In this document: one piece after another, positions 1-9,858 of the stretch
Layout of the letters: the number at the start of each line of letters is the position of its first letter
How positions within the stretch are numbered: the first letter of the stretch is position 1
Origin: Shewanella sp. SR44-3
Lineage (GTDB): Bacteria > Pseudomonadota > Gammaproteobacteria > Enterobacterales > Shewanellaceae
Assembly (NCBI RefSeq): GCF_014163735.1
Contig: NZ_JACJDV010000013.1
Coordinates: 23,464 to 87,463, forward strand
Direction of reading: 5' to 3'
Length of the DNA: 64,000 bases
Notes under the pieces: generated by a model
Database searches by the model: none
What the model saw: the letters and a program-made list of their open reading frames with translations, nothing else
Told to the model about the DNA's origin: nothing
Translations under genes and position numbers: made by a program

Positions 1-1
1 C

Positions 2-364
2 ATCAACTACGGTCAAACTCAAGGTAAAGACGCTGATACCAATGAATATATTGCGTATATTCCGGCCAACAAGCTGAGCCTAGATTTATCTCAAGGCATT
101 ATGGAAGGCGATGTCAAGTTAGGGACTCGCTTAAGCTATGTCGCCAGCCAAACGGATGTGCCTCTTGCTAACAGCGTGACTAAATATGATGACTACAAAT
201 TGTGGGACATCTATGTGGCATGGGAGCCATCAATGGGTGATTTAGCCGGCCTTCGTGTTGATTTTGCTATTGAAAACATCGGTGACGAGCAATATAAGCA
301 AGCGTGGCAAACCTTGTTCGAACAAGGGCGAAATATGAAGTTATCCGCCCGCTACCAGTTTTAA
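2..364 (+). CDS. TonB-dependent haem/haemoglobin receptor, C-terminal end (partial)
   Basis: Only the last 120 codons lie in the window, read in the frame that stops at 362-364; the start is off the left edge. The sequence alternates short amphipathic strands and ends in Phe (LSARYQF), as outer-membrane beta-barrels do. The segment FAIENIGDEQYKQAW is typical of the last strands of TonB-dependent receptors. The family imports iron compounds across the outer membrane using TonB energy. The next two genes are hutX and hutZ, which points to haem as the substrate and to a HugA/HutA type receptor. The family is clear; the haem specificity is inferred from neighbours. Confidence 0.8.
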   Translation: MNYGQTQGKDADTNEYIAYIPANKLSLDLSQGIMEGDVKLGTRLSYVASQTDVPLANSVTKYDDYKLWDIYVAWEPSMGDLAGLRVDFAIENIGDEQYKQAWQTLFEQGRNMKLSARYQF

Positions 365-401
365 GCGCCTACTCTGGTATTAGTTAAATGAGTAATCACC
401 C

Positions 402-430
402 TGCCTCACATTCTGTGTGAGGCATTTTTA
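402..430 (+). terminator. Rho-independent terminator or attenuator between the receptor gene and hutX
   Basis: Arms TGCCTCACA (402-410) and TGTGAGGCA (416-424) form a perfect 9-bp stem with a 5-nt loop, followed by TTTTTA. It lies 38 bases after the receptor stop and just before the hutX start, so it may make hutX-hutZ expression only partly dependent on the receptor transcript. Confidence 0.8.
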
Positions 431-441
431 GGATAATAAAT

Positions 442-996
442 ATGAGCGAATTAATGGCAAAGGATCTTGATAGCATAGATGCGTTAACCTTGACACAGTT
501 GCAGCATACCTTAATCAATTCGCCACAAATGATGCCAGCCCAAGTGGCCAAAGAGCATGGGGTGAGTGAGCTTGACGTAGTCAAAGCCATGAGCAGCGAA
601 GAGGCCTGCTTTTTAGCCTTGACCGATAAAGACGAGCTATTAGCCAGCCTGCCAAGCTGGGGCAATATGACCACCATAATTGCGGTGTCTGGCAGTATTT
701 TTGAATTTAAAGGTAGCTTCCCAGAAGGTAAGTATGCCCATGGCTATTACAATCTCTACACTAAAGGTGAGGGCTTACACGGTCATCTTTTGATGGACAA
801 TATCGGCCATATCGCTTTAATCAGCCGACCTTTTAGAGGCCAAGAAAGCTATTCGATTAATTTCTTCGGTGCAGAAGGTGAGATGGTCTTTAAAGTGTAT
901 TTAGGCCGAGACAAACAGCGGGTGTTGATTGCTTCCCAGGTCGAACAGTTTAAGGCGTTGGTGTTGAAAGCATTAGCATCTAAATCCGGCATTTAA
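442..996 (+). CDS. hutX: Intracellular haem carrier HutX/HugX
   Basis: A 184-residue soluble protein without signal peptide. It matches the HutX/HugX family of cytosolic haem-binding proteins, which hand haem to HutZ. Characteristic stretches are the central GKYAHGYYNLYTKGEGLHGH region, which starts near residue 93, and SRPFRGQESYSINFFG. Length is normal for the family. It follows the haem receptor and precedes hutZ by 52 bases, the usual hugA-hugX-hugZ order in Shewanella and Vibrio. No Fur box was recognised in the short upstream gap. Family assignment is from recalled sequence pattern and context. Confidence 0.85.
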   Translation: MSELMAKDLDSIDALTLTQLQHTLINSPQMMPAQVAKEHGVSELDVVKAMSSEEACFLALTDKDELLASLPSWGNMTTIIAVSGSIFEFKGSFPEGKYAHGYYNLYTKGEGLHGHLLMDNIGHIALISRPFRGQESYSINFFGAEGEMVFKVYLGRDKQRVLIASQVEQFKALVLKALASKSGI

Positions 997-1048
997 CTCA
1001 AGCATTAAACACCAGCATTTAAGATTAACTCAGTACAAGGTTTATCCT

Positions 1049-1579
1049 ATGACAAGCAATAAAGATGAAAGATTGGCAGATAAATTACTGCCAGAAATTG
1101 AAGCGTTTAAGCAACAAAAGCTGACGTTAGAGCTTGCCACCAATGATGCAGACGGTAAGCCTAATGTGAGTTATGCGCCTTTTGCGGTTGATGAAGGAGG
1201 TTTTTACATTTTGGTCAGCGATATGGCGCGCCACGGGATGAATTTAAAAGCCAAGGATGATGTCAGCGTCATGCTGGTTGAAGATGAAGCTAGCGCAAAA
1301 ACTGTATTTGCCCGTAAACGCTTAACGTTTGATGCCAAAGCGCAGCTTATCAATAGAGACACTGCAGATTTCACTCACGGGGTTGCATCCTTGGTGGCGC
1401 GCTTTGGTGAAATGAGTGAAAACTTAGCGGCACTGGCTGATTTTAATTTATATCGCTTAGTGCCTCATAAAGGCTTGTACGTGAAAGGCTTTGGTCAGGC
1501 GTTTAGCTTAACGGGTGCAGAGTTGATGGATTTAAGTTGGCAGCGCGCAGGCCAGCACGGCGTAAGTCAAAGCGCTTAA
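1049..1579 (+). CDS. hutZ: Haem utilisation protein HutZ/HugZ
   Basis: A 176-residue protein of the pyridoxamine-phosphate-oxidase-like split-barrel fold. The family binds haem and, in studied members, degrades it to release iron in the cytoplasm. The N-terminal half has the barrel pattern (LELATNDADGKPNVSYAPF), and the C-terminal GLYVKGFGQAF segment is the family hallmark near residue 145. It is the last gene of the receptor-hutX-hutZ set. A hairpin without a clear T-run follows at about 1637-1662. Oxygenase activity itself is known only from homologues. Confidence 0.87.
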   Translation: MTSNKDERLADKLLPEIEAFKQQKLTLELATNDADGKPNVSYAPFAVDEGGFYILVSDMARHGMNLKAKDDVSVMLVEDEASAKTVFARKRLTFDAKAQLINRDTADFTHGVASLVARFGEMSENLAALADFNLYRLVPHKGLYVKGFGQAFSLTGAELMDLSWQRAGQHGVSQSA

Positions 1580-1837
1580 GCATTCAGGCCTCAAATCATA
1601 AGCCTTCACTCAGCCTGAAGAAAGCCGCTTAACAGCACTGCCCGAACAAAGCGTTGGGCAGTCATCTTCAATCCACCCCCTCCTTACGTCTCGATGTAAA
1701 TCTCTCAACAAAGCTATCTCAACAGCGCTATCTACAAATTACTGCTACACAGCGATAGTAATAATATACTGGCCTTGTTTATTGCTTTTGATAACGGATA
1801 ATGCAGTTAATGCCTTTTATGAGTGATATTTGTTGTT

Positions 1838-2539
1838 ATGCGTTTAGATAAATTTGTCTGCAAAAGTACCCCTTTGTCTCGAACAGAGGCGGTTCAGGCT
1901 ATTCATCATGAAAGAGTGTTGGTCAACGGGGTGGCGATACTTGATGAAGCGGCGCAGGTGCATGAAAATAATCACATTATTCTCGATGGTAAGCATCTTG
2001 TCCCCAGGCCTTTTCGCTACCTCTTACTACATAAACCTGCCAACTGCTTAAGCGCTAATATCTCTGAACCTGGTAAGTCGACAAAGTATCCCTCGGTGTT
2101 CGATGTATTGAACATAGATAACAGCAGCGAGCTGCATTTAGTTGGTCGATTGGATGCGGATACCACAGGGCTATTACTCGCCACCGACGATGGTCGCTGG
2201 TCATTTACTATCACCAGTCCTAACTCTGATTGCAGCAAAGTGTACCGAGTTGGGCTTGCTAAACCCCTAGGGCCAGAGGTTGCCGATACGTTTTTAGCGG
2301 GGATCTTATTGCAAGGGGAGCGCGAGCTTACCTTGCCCGCCAAGCTTGAAATTATTGCGCCTACCCAAGTGTTATTGACTCTGACTCAGGGCAAATTTCA
2401 TCAAGTAAAACGTATGTTTGCCGCCGTGGGGAATAAAGTGGTGTCGCTGCATCGAGAGAAAATAGGCGCTATCAGTTTGGATGTGCCCCAAGGACAGTGG
2501 CGTGAGCTAACAGAGGCTGAAGTGAACGCCATGGGTTAA
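1838..2539 (+). CDS. rsuA: 16S rRNA pseudouridine(516) synthase RsuA
   Basis: A 233-residue protein starting MRLDKFVCKS, the normal N-terminus of the RsuA/RluE/RluF group. An in-frame GTG at 1823 would add five residues and is less likely. An S4 RNA-binding domain occupies the first 60 residues. The catalytic pseudouridine synthase motif GRLDADTTGLLL contains the essential Asp, and a basic C-terminal part (KFHQVKRMFAAVGNKV) completes the fold. RsuA isomerises U516 of 16S rRNA during small-subunit assembly. The choice of RsuA rather than RluE/RluF rests on overall length and pattern. Confidence 0.85.
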   Translation: MRLDKFVCKSTPLSRTEAVQAIHHERVLVNGVAILDEAAQVHENNHIILDGKHLVPRPFRYLLLHKPANCLSANISEPGKSTKYPSVFDVLNIDNSSELHLVGRLDADTTGLLLATDDGRWSFTITSPNSDCSKVYRVGLAKPLGPEVADTFLAGILLQGERELTLPAKLEIIAPTQVLLTLTQGKFHQVKRMFAAVGNKVVSLHREKIGAISLDVPQGQWRELTEAEVNAMG

Positions 2540-2553
2540 CGGTTTTTTTTCTG

Positions 2554-2665
2554 ACTAACCATAAACGACTAACGACTAACGATTAACCGCTAACATTTTA
2601 CCACTAACCACTAACGATTAACCGCTAACATTTTACCACTAACCACTAACCACTAACCACTCACA
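2554..2665 (+). repeat. Heptanucleotide tandem array (16 units, ACTAACC-like)
   Basis: The gap between the converging rsuA and nadD genes is almost entirely heptads in one register: ACTAACC, ATAAACG, ACTAACG, ACTAACG, ATTAACC, GCTAACA, TTTTACC, ACTAACC and so on. A 35-bp block of five heptads is duplicated exactly (2581-2615 and 2616-2650). A related array lies at 63963-64000. The function is unknown. Confidence 0.95.
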
Positions 2666-2672
2666 TTCTGGC

Positions 2673-3335
2673 TTAGCGATACAGCCCATGCAGCTTGATA
2701 TAATCGATAACATTGGCAGGTAGCAGTTGGTTTAATGCTTGATTATCTAAGCCGAGTTTGCCTATCTGCGCCCTTATTTCAGTGGATGAAATATCTTGGG
2801 CTGTGATACTGACAGGAAAAATATCGCCAACCTTGGCGGTCTGTGTTGATTTGGCATTAATAACCTGCGCTTGCTGGCGCTGTAGCACCTTAGTTTGCAT
2901 GAGCTTGGCCATGTTTGAGCTGTGCGCGAGCGGCCAACCAGGGCGCTGACAGACGACGATATGGCACAGTTCAAACAGGGTTTGCCATTGATGCCAGCGG
3001 TCCAGCTGACTAAATGAATCCATGCCCATGATGAAGTAGAACTCATGCTGAGGATAAGCTTGCGTCAGCTGCTGTAAGCTCGTGACGGTGAAGGATGGCG
3101 TGTCGCGGTTTATTTCAATGTCGCAAAGCTCAAATTCATTGTGGGAGTTACACACCAACTCCACCATAGCCTGCCTGTGGGCTGTGCCGGTTTTAGGGCC
3201 GGCTTTATGGGGCGGAATGTGATTGGGCATCAGCCAAATGCTGTCCAGCTTAAGGGCGGCTTTAACTTCCAGTGCGGGGCGAATATGGCCGTAATGGATA
3301 GGATCGAACGTGCCACCTAAAATACCGATTCGCAT
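2673..3335 (-). CDS. nadD: Nicotinate-nucleotide adenylyltransferase
   Basis: A 220-residue cytoplasmic enzyme that adenylates nicotinate mononucleotide to deamido-NAD in NAD synthesis. The N-terminal [15 protein letters not shown] holds the nucleotidyltransferase GTFDPxHxGH signature, and [10 protein letters not shown] near residue 185 is the C-terminal ISSTxxR motif. Length is typical. It lies three bases after holA, in the order leuS-lptE-holA-nadD, the standard gammaproteobacterial arrangement, and is probably translated from a shared transcript. Confidence 0.95.
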   Translation of the reverse strand: MRIGILGGTFDPIHYGHIRPALEVKAALKLDSIWLMPNHIPPHKAGPKTGTAHRQAMVELVCNSHNEFELCDIEINRDTPSFTVTSLQQLTQAYPQHEFYFIMGMDSFSQLDRWHQWQTLFELCHIVVCQRPGWPLAHSSNMAKLMQTKVLQRQQAQVINAKSTQTAKVGDIFPVSITAQDISSTEIRAQIGKLGLDNQALNQLLPANVIDYIKLHGLYR

Positions 3336-3338
3336 GGC

Positions 3339-4370
3339 TTAGCCCAATTCAATATGGGCAAGTTTGCTGTGGGCGGCGGGGTCGAATAATAAGCATAAGT
3401 GGCTCAGTCCAACCCAGTTGTCATCGCCGTGTTGCTTGAGGTTCACTTCAAGCTTGGAGGCAAATGCCAACATGTGTTCAATTTGCGGCAAAGACAGGTG
3501 ACTCAAAGCATGTTGATACAAGGGTTTACGTTTATCCCAAATGCGGTGCTTTGACCATAAGGAGTTCAGTTGCTCACCCTGTGTTTGAGCCTGTTTTAAC
3601 GCCAGCAGGGTGGTGAGTTCTTTAAACAGTGCCCACAGCAGAATTGGCAGCGCGGTGTCTTCACTGGCGAGCTGAGCAAGCATGTGCTGGGCTTGTTTTT
3701 GATGGTTGCTAAGCAGTGCATCCATCAATTGGAACACACTAAAGTGCGACTGATCTTCAAAGTAGTCGCTGAGCTTATCGCTGTGGATGAGCGTGTTAGG
3801 GCTGAGTAATTGCAGTAGCTGCAAGGCTTGCTCTGCGGCCAATAAATTGCCTTCGAACAAATTAAATAGCATGGCTTTAGCATCATGATCTAACTGCAAT
3901 TTATACAAGTTGATGCGCTCATCGAGCCAGCGAGAAAACTGCTTGCCCTCAGGGGTAATGCAAGGCACATAAACCCCGTGGGCATCTAAACTTTTAAACC
4001 ATTTATTATTGGTCTGCTCGCTCGCAAGCTTAGGGCCGTGAAGAATTAACAGCACATCAGGATTGGGGGATTGCATCAGGCTTTGCAGCGCGGCAGAGCC
4101 GTCGGTGCCGGGCTTGGCATTGGGCAGTTGCAGCTCAATAATGCGCCGACTGGCAAACAAACTCATGGATTGCCATTCTTGTTGGAGTTCATCCCAATTA
4201 AAGTTGTTCTCTTGAGCCAGTTGCACTCGCTCTTCAAAGCCTTGTTTTTTAGCGGCTTTTAATATTTGCCTCTTGGCATTATCCACCAGCCAAGGGTCAT
4301 CACCAAACAGCAGAAAACATGCTGGAAGCTTGGTTAAGTATTGGCTGAGTTTATCAGGATAGACGCGCAT
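3339..4370 (-). CDS. holA: DNA polymerase III delta subunit
   Basis: A 343-residue protein of the HolA family, the clamp-loader subunit that opens the beta sliding clamp. The N-terminal segment LPACFLLFGDDPWLVDNAKR is characteristic, with an AAA+-like fold lacking a functional P-loop, followed by the helical clamp-loader collar region. Length matches E. coli HolA. It lies 36 bases after lptE and three bases before nadD, so it is part of the leuS-lptE-holA-nadD run. Confidence 0.92.
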   Translation of the reverse strand: MRVYPDKLSQYLTKLPACFLLFGDDPWLVDNAKRQILKAAKKQGFEERVQLAQENNFNWDELQQEWQSMSLFASRRIIELQLPNAKPGTDGSAALQSLMQSPNPDVLLILHGPKLASEQTNNKWFKSLDAHGVYVPCITPEGKQFSRWLDERINLYKLQLDHDAKAMLFNLFEGNLLAAEQALQLLQLLSPNTLIHSDKLSDYFEDQSHFSVFQLMDALLSNHQKQAQHMLAQLASEDTALPILLWALFKELTTLLALKQAQTQGEQLNSLWSKHRIWDKRKPLYQHALSHLSLPQIEHMLAFASKLEVNLKQHGDDNWVGLSHLCLLFDPAAHSKLAHIELG

Positions 4371-4406
4371 CAGCGGGCAACGACTTTGGTTAGCAAGCGC
4401 ACTGTA

Positions 4407-4904
4407 TTAGTTCGCCTCGATGGAGGATAGAGTTTGAATAATATTGTCGGCCGCTTGAATGCGCATCTCTTTGACTAATAACTCCATTTCACGGCTTTTA
4501 GCTAACGCTGTGCGAGGATCGTCTTGGTAGTCGCGGCGGATCTCGACATCAAATTCCTGGGGATCTTGTTGGTAGAAGGCAACGGAGAAATGCACATGAT
4601 AAATCAGCTCATATTCGGCCACATTACCCGTGGGGTAGAGGGACAAAGTGCTGCGCTCTAAGGTGTCTGATATCAAGCGTAAGGTCGGTTGTTTTTCATC
4701 AGCATCAATTAAACTGATGCGGTTTACCCGCAGGCGGTCGGCAACCAGACGAGATAACTCACTGTATTTATCGGTACTGCTAAGGTGCAGCTGTTCAAGG
4801 GATGCTGGAATGGAGTAACTGCGCTGCAATTTAAAGCCGCAGCCGCTGGTCATCAGCAACACTGCTGCGATTAATGCTAGGCCTGTCGATTTCAAAGGGA
4901 TCAC
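4407..4904 (-). CDS. lptE: LPS-assembly lipoprotein LptE
   Basis: A 165-residue outer-membrane lipoprotein. The N-terminus is hydrophobic and ends in TSGCGFKLQ, where Cys22 would be lipidated. LptE plugs the LptD barrel and is needed to insert lipopolysaccharide into the outer leaflet. Size, lipobox and position between leuS and holA all fit. The gene starts 135 bases after the leuS stop, and the hairpin at 5001-5033 lies between them, so lptE may be expressed partly by read-through or from its own promoter. Confidence 0.92.
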   Translation of the reverse strand: MIPLKSTGLALIAAVLLMTSGCGFKLQRSYSIPASLEQLHLSSTDKYSELSRLVADRLRVNRISLIDADEKQPTLRLISDTLERSTLSLYPTGNVAEYELIYHVHFSVAFYQQDPQEFDVEIRRDYQDDPRTALAKSREMELLVKEMRIQAADNIIQTLSSIEAN

Positions 4905-4992
4905 GAAATTAGCCTCCTTGTGATTGATAACTGTGGTTATTATCTATAGTAAACAACATCACTAAATGTTTATTTCTCAACATAGGGTCAGA

Positions 4993-5033
4993 GATAAAAA
5001 AGGCCCTTGGCAAGTTTGGCTCACCAAGGGCCT
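4993..5033 (-). terminator. Terminator downstream of leuS
   Basis: Arms AGGCCCTTGG (5001-5010) and CCAAGGGCCT (5024-5033) form a perfect 10-bp stem. On the minus strand they are followed by a run of T (A-run at 4995-5000 on the plus strand). It begins six bases after the leuS stop codon. Confidence 0.88.
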
Positions 5034-5038
5034 GCAGA

Positions 5039-7630
5039 CTAGTTAGCGACTAGGCTAAGCAGTTTACCAGGTACATAAATCACTTTGCGAACCGTTAAGC
5101 CCTCAAGGTGTTTTTGCACGTGTTCATCATCTAAGCCAAGTTGTTCAACGGCTTCTTTAGTGATATCTGCAGCCACTGTGATTTTAGCGCGAACTTTACC
5201 GTTCACTTGCACCACAATCAGCTTGCTGTCTTCAACTAGCGCCGCTTCATCGACGTCTGGCCAGCGGCTGTCTTCGATGTTGCTAGCGTTACCCAATTCA
5301 TTCCACAGGGTAAAGCTCATGTGCGGGATGATAGGGTATAGCAAACGCGTCACTGCGCTTAAGGCTTCAGCCAGTAAAGCACGGTCTTGGGCGCTGTCTT
5401 GTGGCGCTTTAGATAAATGATTCATCAGCTCCATCACAGCAGCAACGGCGGTGTTGAACATCTGACGACGGCCTATGTCATCGCTGACTTTGGCAATTGT
5501 CTTATGCAGCTCACGGCGCAGGGCTTTTTGAGATGAGCTTAACTTGCTTAGCTCTAATGCTTCAGTTGGGCCAGCGGCAACATGGTCACTGGCAAGTTTC
5601 CACAGACGCTTAATGAATCTGTGAGCGCCTTCAACGCCAGACTCTTGCCACTCGAGCGTTAGCTCAGGAGGGGATGCGAACATCATAAATAGACGCACGG
5701 TATCGGCGCCGTATTTTTCCACCATGGTTTGTGGGTCTATGCCGTTGTTTTTCGACTTAGACATTTTGCACATACCTGTATAGGTAAGCTCATTGCCTTG
5801 GCTGTCTACCGCTTTGACTACGCGGCCTTTATCGTCTTTTTCAACAATGTCAGCTTCCAATGGTGATACCCATACGCGGGCGCCTTTTTCATTGGTGTAG
5901 TAATACGCATCGGCAAGCACCATGCCTTGAGTCAATAGACGTTTGGCTGGCTCGTTTGAGTTCACAAGTCCCGCATCACGGAGTAACTTGTGGAAAAAAC
6001 GGAAGTAAAGCAAATGCATACAAGCATGTTCTATGCCGCCAATGTACTGATCTACCGGTAACCAGTAGTTAGCCTTGGCGGGATCTAACATCTCATCAGC
6101 ATGGGGGCTACAGTAACGGGCGTAATACCAAGATGACTCCATAAAGGTATCGAAGGTATCGGTTTCACGAAACGCTGGCTTGCCGTCAACCGTGGTCTCA
6201 GCCCAAGCTTTATCAGCTTTGATTGGGCTTTGAATCCCGTCCATCTTCACATCTTCTGGCAGTATGACTGGCAGTTGATCTTCAGGGGTTGGCATCACAG
6301 TGCCATCGGCCAAGGTCACCATAGGAATGGGCGCGCCCCAGTAACGTTGACGAGAAACGCCCCAGTCACGTAGACGGTAATTCACTTGGCGCTTGCCTTT
6401 GCCTTCAGCGGTTAAGCGGGCGTCAATGGCATCGAAAGCGGCTTGGAATTCAAGGCCATCAAGCTCAGGGAAAGTAGCGCCTGAGTTAAATAGCATGCCT
6501 TTTTCTGTGTAAGCTTCTTTGCTGATATCCACATCGCCATCAACAGGCTTGATGACAGCTTGCATTTCAAGGCCATAAGCCTTGGCAAATTCATAGTCAC
6601 GTTGATCGTGGGCAGGGACTGACATTACAGCGCCAGTGCCATAATTCATCAGCACAAAGTTTGCGACCCAAATTGGCACTAATTTGCCAGAAATAGGGTG
6701 CACGGCTTCAAGGCCGGTGGCTACGCCTTTTTTCTCCATCGAGGCCATGGCGGCTTCTGTGGTATCAGCGTTTTTACACTCTTCGATAAAGGCGGCTAAC
6801 CCAGGGTTAGTGCTAGCGGCTTGCTCGGCTAAGGGGTGACCTGCAGCAATGGCCACATAGGTTACGCCCATTAAAGTATCGGGGCGTGTGGTGTAGATAT
6901 CGAAGCTTTGTTCGCTATCTTTGACCTTAAAGGTCATTTCTATGCCTTCGCTGCGACCTATCCAGTTACGCTGCATGGCTTTAACTTGCTCAGGCCAGCC
7001 GTCTAAGGTGTCGATATCGTTAAGCAATTCTTCGGCGTAGTCGGTGATTTTAATGAACCACTGCGGAATTTCTTTTTGGATAACAGGGGTGTCACAGCGC
7101 CAGCAGCAACCGTCTTGTACTTGCTCGTTGGCCAGCACGGTTTCATCGTGTGGACACCAGTTAACTGAGGCAGTCTTCTTGTAAACCATGCCTTTATCAA
7201 ATAGCTTGGTGAAGAACCATTGTTCCCAGCGGTAGTACTCAGGGGTACAAGTGGCGATTTCACGGCTCCAATCGTAACCAAAGCCTAATAACTTAAGCTG
7301 GTTCTTCATGTAGTCGATGTTTTCGTAAGTCCACGGAGCTGGTGAGGTGTTGTTATTGATTGCTGCGTTTTCTGCAGGCAGACCAAATGAGTCCCAACCA
7401 ATTGGCTGTAAAACATTTTTACCTTGCAGACGCTGGTAACGCGCTACCACATCGCCTATGGTGTAGTTACGGACATGGCCCATGTGAAGTCGACCTGATG
7501 GATAAGGAAACATAGAGAGGCAATAAAACTTCTCTTTGCTTTCATCTTCAGTGACTTCAAATGTTTTGTGTTCTTGCCAGTGCTTCTGCACTAGCGCTTC
7601 AATTTCTGAGGGATTATATAGCTCTTGCAT
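5039..7630 (-). CDS. leuS: Leucyl-tRNA synthetase
   Basis: A class I aminoacyl-tRNA synthetase of 863 residues that charges tRNA-Leu. The start is placed at 7630 ([10 protein letters not shown]), which matches family N-termini and follows GGA on the minus strand; the frame stays open nine codons further upstream. Signatures seen are the HIGH-type [14 protein letters not shown], the CP1 editing-domain motif TTRPDTLMG, and KMSKS ([10 protein letters not shown]). The C-terminal half carries the anticodon-binding helical domain. A terminator hairpin follows directly. It is divergent from the zinc-ribbon gene at 7784, as in E. coli leuS/ybeL. Confidence 0.97.
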   Translation of the reverse strand: MQELYNPSEIEALVQKHWQEHKTFEVTEDESKEKFYCLSMFPYPSGRLHMGHVRNYTIGDVVARYQRLQGKNVLQPIGWDSFGLPAENAAINNNTSPAPWTYENIDYMKNQLKLLGFGYDWSREIATCTPEYYRWEQWFFTKLFDKGMVYKKTASVNWCPHDETVLANEQVQDGCCWRCDTPVIQKEIPQWFIKITDYAEELLNDIDTLDGWPEQVKAMQRNWIGRSEGIEMTFKVKDSEQSFDIYTTRPDTLMGVTYVAIAAGHPLAEQAASTNPGLAAFIEECKNADTTEAAMASMEKKGVATGLEAVHPISGKLVPIWVANFVLMNYGTGAVMSVPAHDQRDYEFAKAYGLEMQAVIKPVDGDVDISKEAYTEKGMLFNSGATFPELDGLEFQAAFDAIDARLTAEGKGKRQVNYRLRDWGVSRQRYWGAPIPMVTLADGTVMPTPEDQLPVILPEDVKMDGIQSPIKADKAWAETTVDGKPAFRETDTFDTFMESSWYYARYCSPHADEMLDPAKANYWLPVDQYIGGIEHACMHLLYFRFFHKLLRDAGLVNSNEPAKRLLTQGMVLADAYYYTNEKGARVWVSPLEADIVEKDDKGRVVKAVDSQGNELTYTGMCKMSKSKNNGIDPQTMVEKYGADTVRLFMMFASPPELTLEWQESGVEGAHRFIKRLWKLASDHVAAGPTEALELSKLSSSQKALRRELHKTIAKVSDDIGRRQMFNTAVAAVMELMNHLSKAPQDSAQDRALLAEALSAVTRLLYPIIPHMSFTLWNELGNASNIEDSRWPDVDEAALVEDSKLIVVQVNGKVRAKITVAADITKEAVEQLGLDDEHVQKHLEGLTVRKVIYVPGKLLSLVAN

Positions 7631-7783
7631 TAATCTATTTCCGGCCATGCCGCCCATTGTTTGATCTGAATGTGATCTATGTTTGGTCTAAGTTTGATCT
7701 AACGCTCAAAAGCGCGATTAAGATCCACATAGAATAAACTAGAAGTGATGCATTAAAAAGGTTCCAGTGAAGGAGTATTACCT

Positions 7784-8284
7784 ATGAGTGGAAGAAGTAC
7801 AGCGTTACTCGCACTATATCAGGCACTTATTGAACAAGTAAAACTGCAATATAAAGAAGAAGATTCGCCTACAATCAAGGTCTTATATCAGTCAATATTG
7901 AAAAGTAAGCAGTACCTCCTGCTTAAATCACAGGCTGATGAGACTGAAATTGCATTAGTGGAAGAATTTTTAAAACGTGATATTGCCAGCTTCTTGAAGG
8001 AGCAAAACGCTGATAGCTTGAGCCACAGTCCGACTATGATAGCGATTGAGAACACATTTTGGCATTGGCTTAACGAAATTACTGACAAAAGTCAGGTGGA
8101 ATGGCACGAATTAAGCCAAGATTTTAAACACCATGGCTGTTACCAAAGTGGTGAAATTATCAGCCAAGGGCGCATGGTGTGCACTGAATGTGAGCATGAA
8201 ATGCTAATAGAGTTTCCAAGCGTTATCAGTGATTGCCCTACGTGTGACAATAATGAATTTACCCGCGAGGCATTTTTGCCTTAA
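7784..8284 (+). CDS. Zinc-ribbon-containing protein (YbeL/DUF1451 family)
   Basis: A 166-residue cytoplasmic protein. The first 100 residues are helical and charged. The C-terminus has a four-cysteine zinc ribbon: CTEC near residue 128 and CPTC near residue 149. It follows a clear ribosome site (GAAGGAG). It is divergent from leuS, the same neighbourhood as E. coli ybeL, which supports the family call. The molecular role of this family is not established. Confidence 0.85.
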   Translation: MSGRSTALLALYQALIEQVKLQYKEEDSPTIKVLYQSILKSKQYLLLKSQADETEIALVEEFLKRDIASFLKEQNADSLSHSPTMIAIENTFWHWLNEITDKSQVEWHELSQDFKHHGCYQSGEIISQGRMVCTECEHEMLIEFPSVISDCPTCDNNEFTREAFLP

Positions 8285-8311
8285 TGCCTAAGTCAATTTA
8301 ACCACTAGATT

Positions 8312-8345
8312 TAGCCGTAGGCCTTGTCCTGCGGCTATTTTTTTT
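8312..8345 (+). terminator. Terminator after the zinc-ribbon gene
   Basis: Arms TAGCCGTAGG (8312-8321) and CCTGCGGCTA (8328-8337) pair over 10 bases with one G-U, followed by eight T. It overlaps the stop codon of the convergent sensor kinase gene. Confidence 0.85.
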
Positions 8346-9798
8346 GGTTATTAATGATGGGCAAATTAAGACTAAACACTAAGCTGTGCTTTGAGGTTTT
8401 ATTAAAACTAAAATCGAAGTTATTCGCCTTGGCTATCTTGTCTACTATGCTAAGCCCTAATCCATGTCTATCGGGATTACTGCGCGAGGTTTCTAATTGA
8501 TATAAAGGCATAGTTAATTTTTCTAAGTCTTCGTCGCTTAAATTTGCAGTCAGTTGGTTTTCTATCTCTATGCATACGCTCAGCCCTGGTGTTTGTTCAG
8601 GCTTAAGGCGAATGAAAACCTCTGAATCATCAGGACTATAGAATAAGGCGTTATCAATCAAATTACTTAAAATACAGTGAATAGAAAAAGCATCGAGTTT
8701 GATTGTTGCGGTTGTGAGTTCATCCTGGATGATAAGGCGATGTTGAGCGCTCGGATGCTTATTCAATTGCTCTTTAATAATTTGTTCTATGCTTGCTCGT
8801 AGGTTTACTGTCTGAGGTGCAATAGATAATGCGCCTGCTGCGGCTTGTTGCAGTAATAGCAGCTTACTGACAATATTTTTCATCTTCAAACTAATGCTGA
8901 GCACATCTTGCTTGTAAGTCGTGCTAATACGCACATCATTCGGGTAGCGAATGTGCATCTCTGAGAGATTGATTAACTCTGAAATAGGCGTTTTGAGTTC
9001 ATGGGCGATATCAGCTGTGATGCGTTTTTCATTGAGCAAATGCTGCTGGTTGAGTCTAGTGAAGCGATTCAGTTCATTTTTTATGGGTTCTATTTCGATA
9101 AACTCATCGTCATCGACACTAAATGGAGTTAGGTCATCCTTAATATTGGCCGATTTTAGTTGCTGGTTGAGCTCGTTCAATGGTCTTAGACCCGCATCAA
9201 TCACCTTCATCATCAATAACCGCATTAGCACTATCATGGCGACGAGCCCTAAAGCCATGCTGGTATCGATAATGATCAAAATATTAGACAACTCCTCTTT
9301 AGATACCGCTAATGTCAGCTGCATCGGCATTAAGTTGGCTAACTTGTCTTTGTCTTCGTCTTGGGGGATTTGGGGGGTGAATGTCGACACTATGGCGCGG
9401 CCGCTGCGGCCATCGGGTAGGGTAATATTGTAAAATTCAGTTGTATTAAGGGCTTGTGCAGGCTTTATTAAGCTGGCGTCTTTAAATTTAAGCAGGGAGT
9501 CGGAGCGCTCAAATTCTTTGCCGTCCTGCCATAGTTGAAAGTATTCGCCATCTGCAGGCAAGGAGAATTCCGGCATAAACTCATCGGCAAAATCAAACTC
9601 CACTTGGGATTGGCTTGGATTTGTGACTTTAACCAGTGTCTTGAGATAATTGGCTTTATTGGTTAACGCACTGTCAAATTCTTTATCAATCCAATTATCT
9701 ATATTAATGTCTATGGCTAAAAAAACGATGACAACTATGGCTGATACCGAATAAGTCATAGTGTTGACTAAGGTGTTTTTTATGGATTTTATCGTCAT
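8335..9798 (-). CDS. Sensor histidine kinase (intact paralogue of a tandem pair)
   Basis: A 487-residue membrane sensor kinase. It has TM1 at about residues 15-32, a periplasmic region of about 140 residues, TM2 at about 178-200, a HAMP-like linker, the H-box ADIAHELKTP with phosphorylated His266, an N-box (NLIDNALFYS) and a G-box (HGLGLSIV). It lies 60 bases after a closely similar kinase that is frameshifted. The operon reads eptA, dgkA, response regulator, broken kinase, this kinase. Sensing of the envelope or cationic peptides (PmrB/QseC-like) is inferred only from eptA. With its paralogue broken, this may be the only working partner of the regulator at 11341. Confidence 0.9.
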   Translation of the reverse strand: MTIKSIKNTLVNTMTYSVSAIVVIVFLAIDINIDNWIDKEFDSALTNKANYLKTLVKVTNPSQSQVEFDFADEFMPEFSLPADGEYFQLWQDGKEFERSDSLLKFKDASLIKPAQALNTTEFYNITLPDGRSGRAIVSTFTPQIPQDEDKDKLANLMPMQLTLAVSKEELSNILIIIDTSMALGLVAMIVLMRLLMMKVIDAGLRPLNELNQQLKSANIKDDLTPFSVDDDEFIEIEPIKNELNRFTRLNQQHLLNEKRITADIAHELKTPISELINLSEMHIRYPNDVRISTTYKQDVLSISLKMKNIVSKLLLLQQAAAGALSIAPQTVNLRASIEQIIKEQLNKHPSAQHRLIIQDELTTATIKLDAFSIHCILSNLIDNALFYSPDDSEVFIRLKPEQTPGLSVCIEIENQLTANLSDEDLEKLTMPLYQLETSRSNPDRHGLGLSIVDKIAKANNFDFSFNKTSKHSLVFSLNLPIINNQKK

Positions 9799-9858
9799 CT
9801 TTGACTCGTTAGCCTTTTACTATGCTGTTGTTAATATTGCGAAGAGCCTCGCCAGCCA

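Noticed and set aside
2554..2665. CRISPR-like array
   Set aside because: Units are contiguous heptads with no unique spacers and no cas genes; it is a simple tandem repeat.
8951..9433. 160-codon plus-strand frame opposite the intact sensor kinase
   Set aside because: It is antisense to a clear kinase domain and has Ser/Leu-rich composition typical of a shadow frame.
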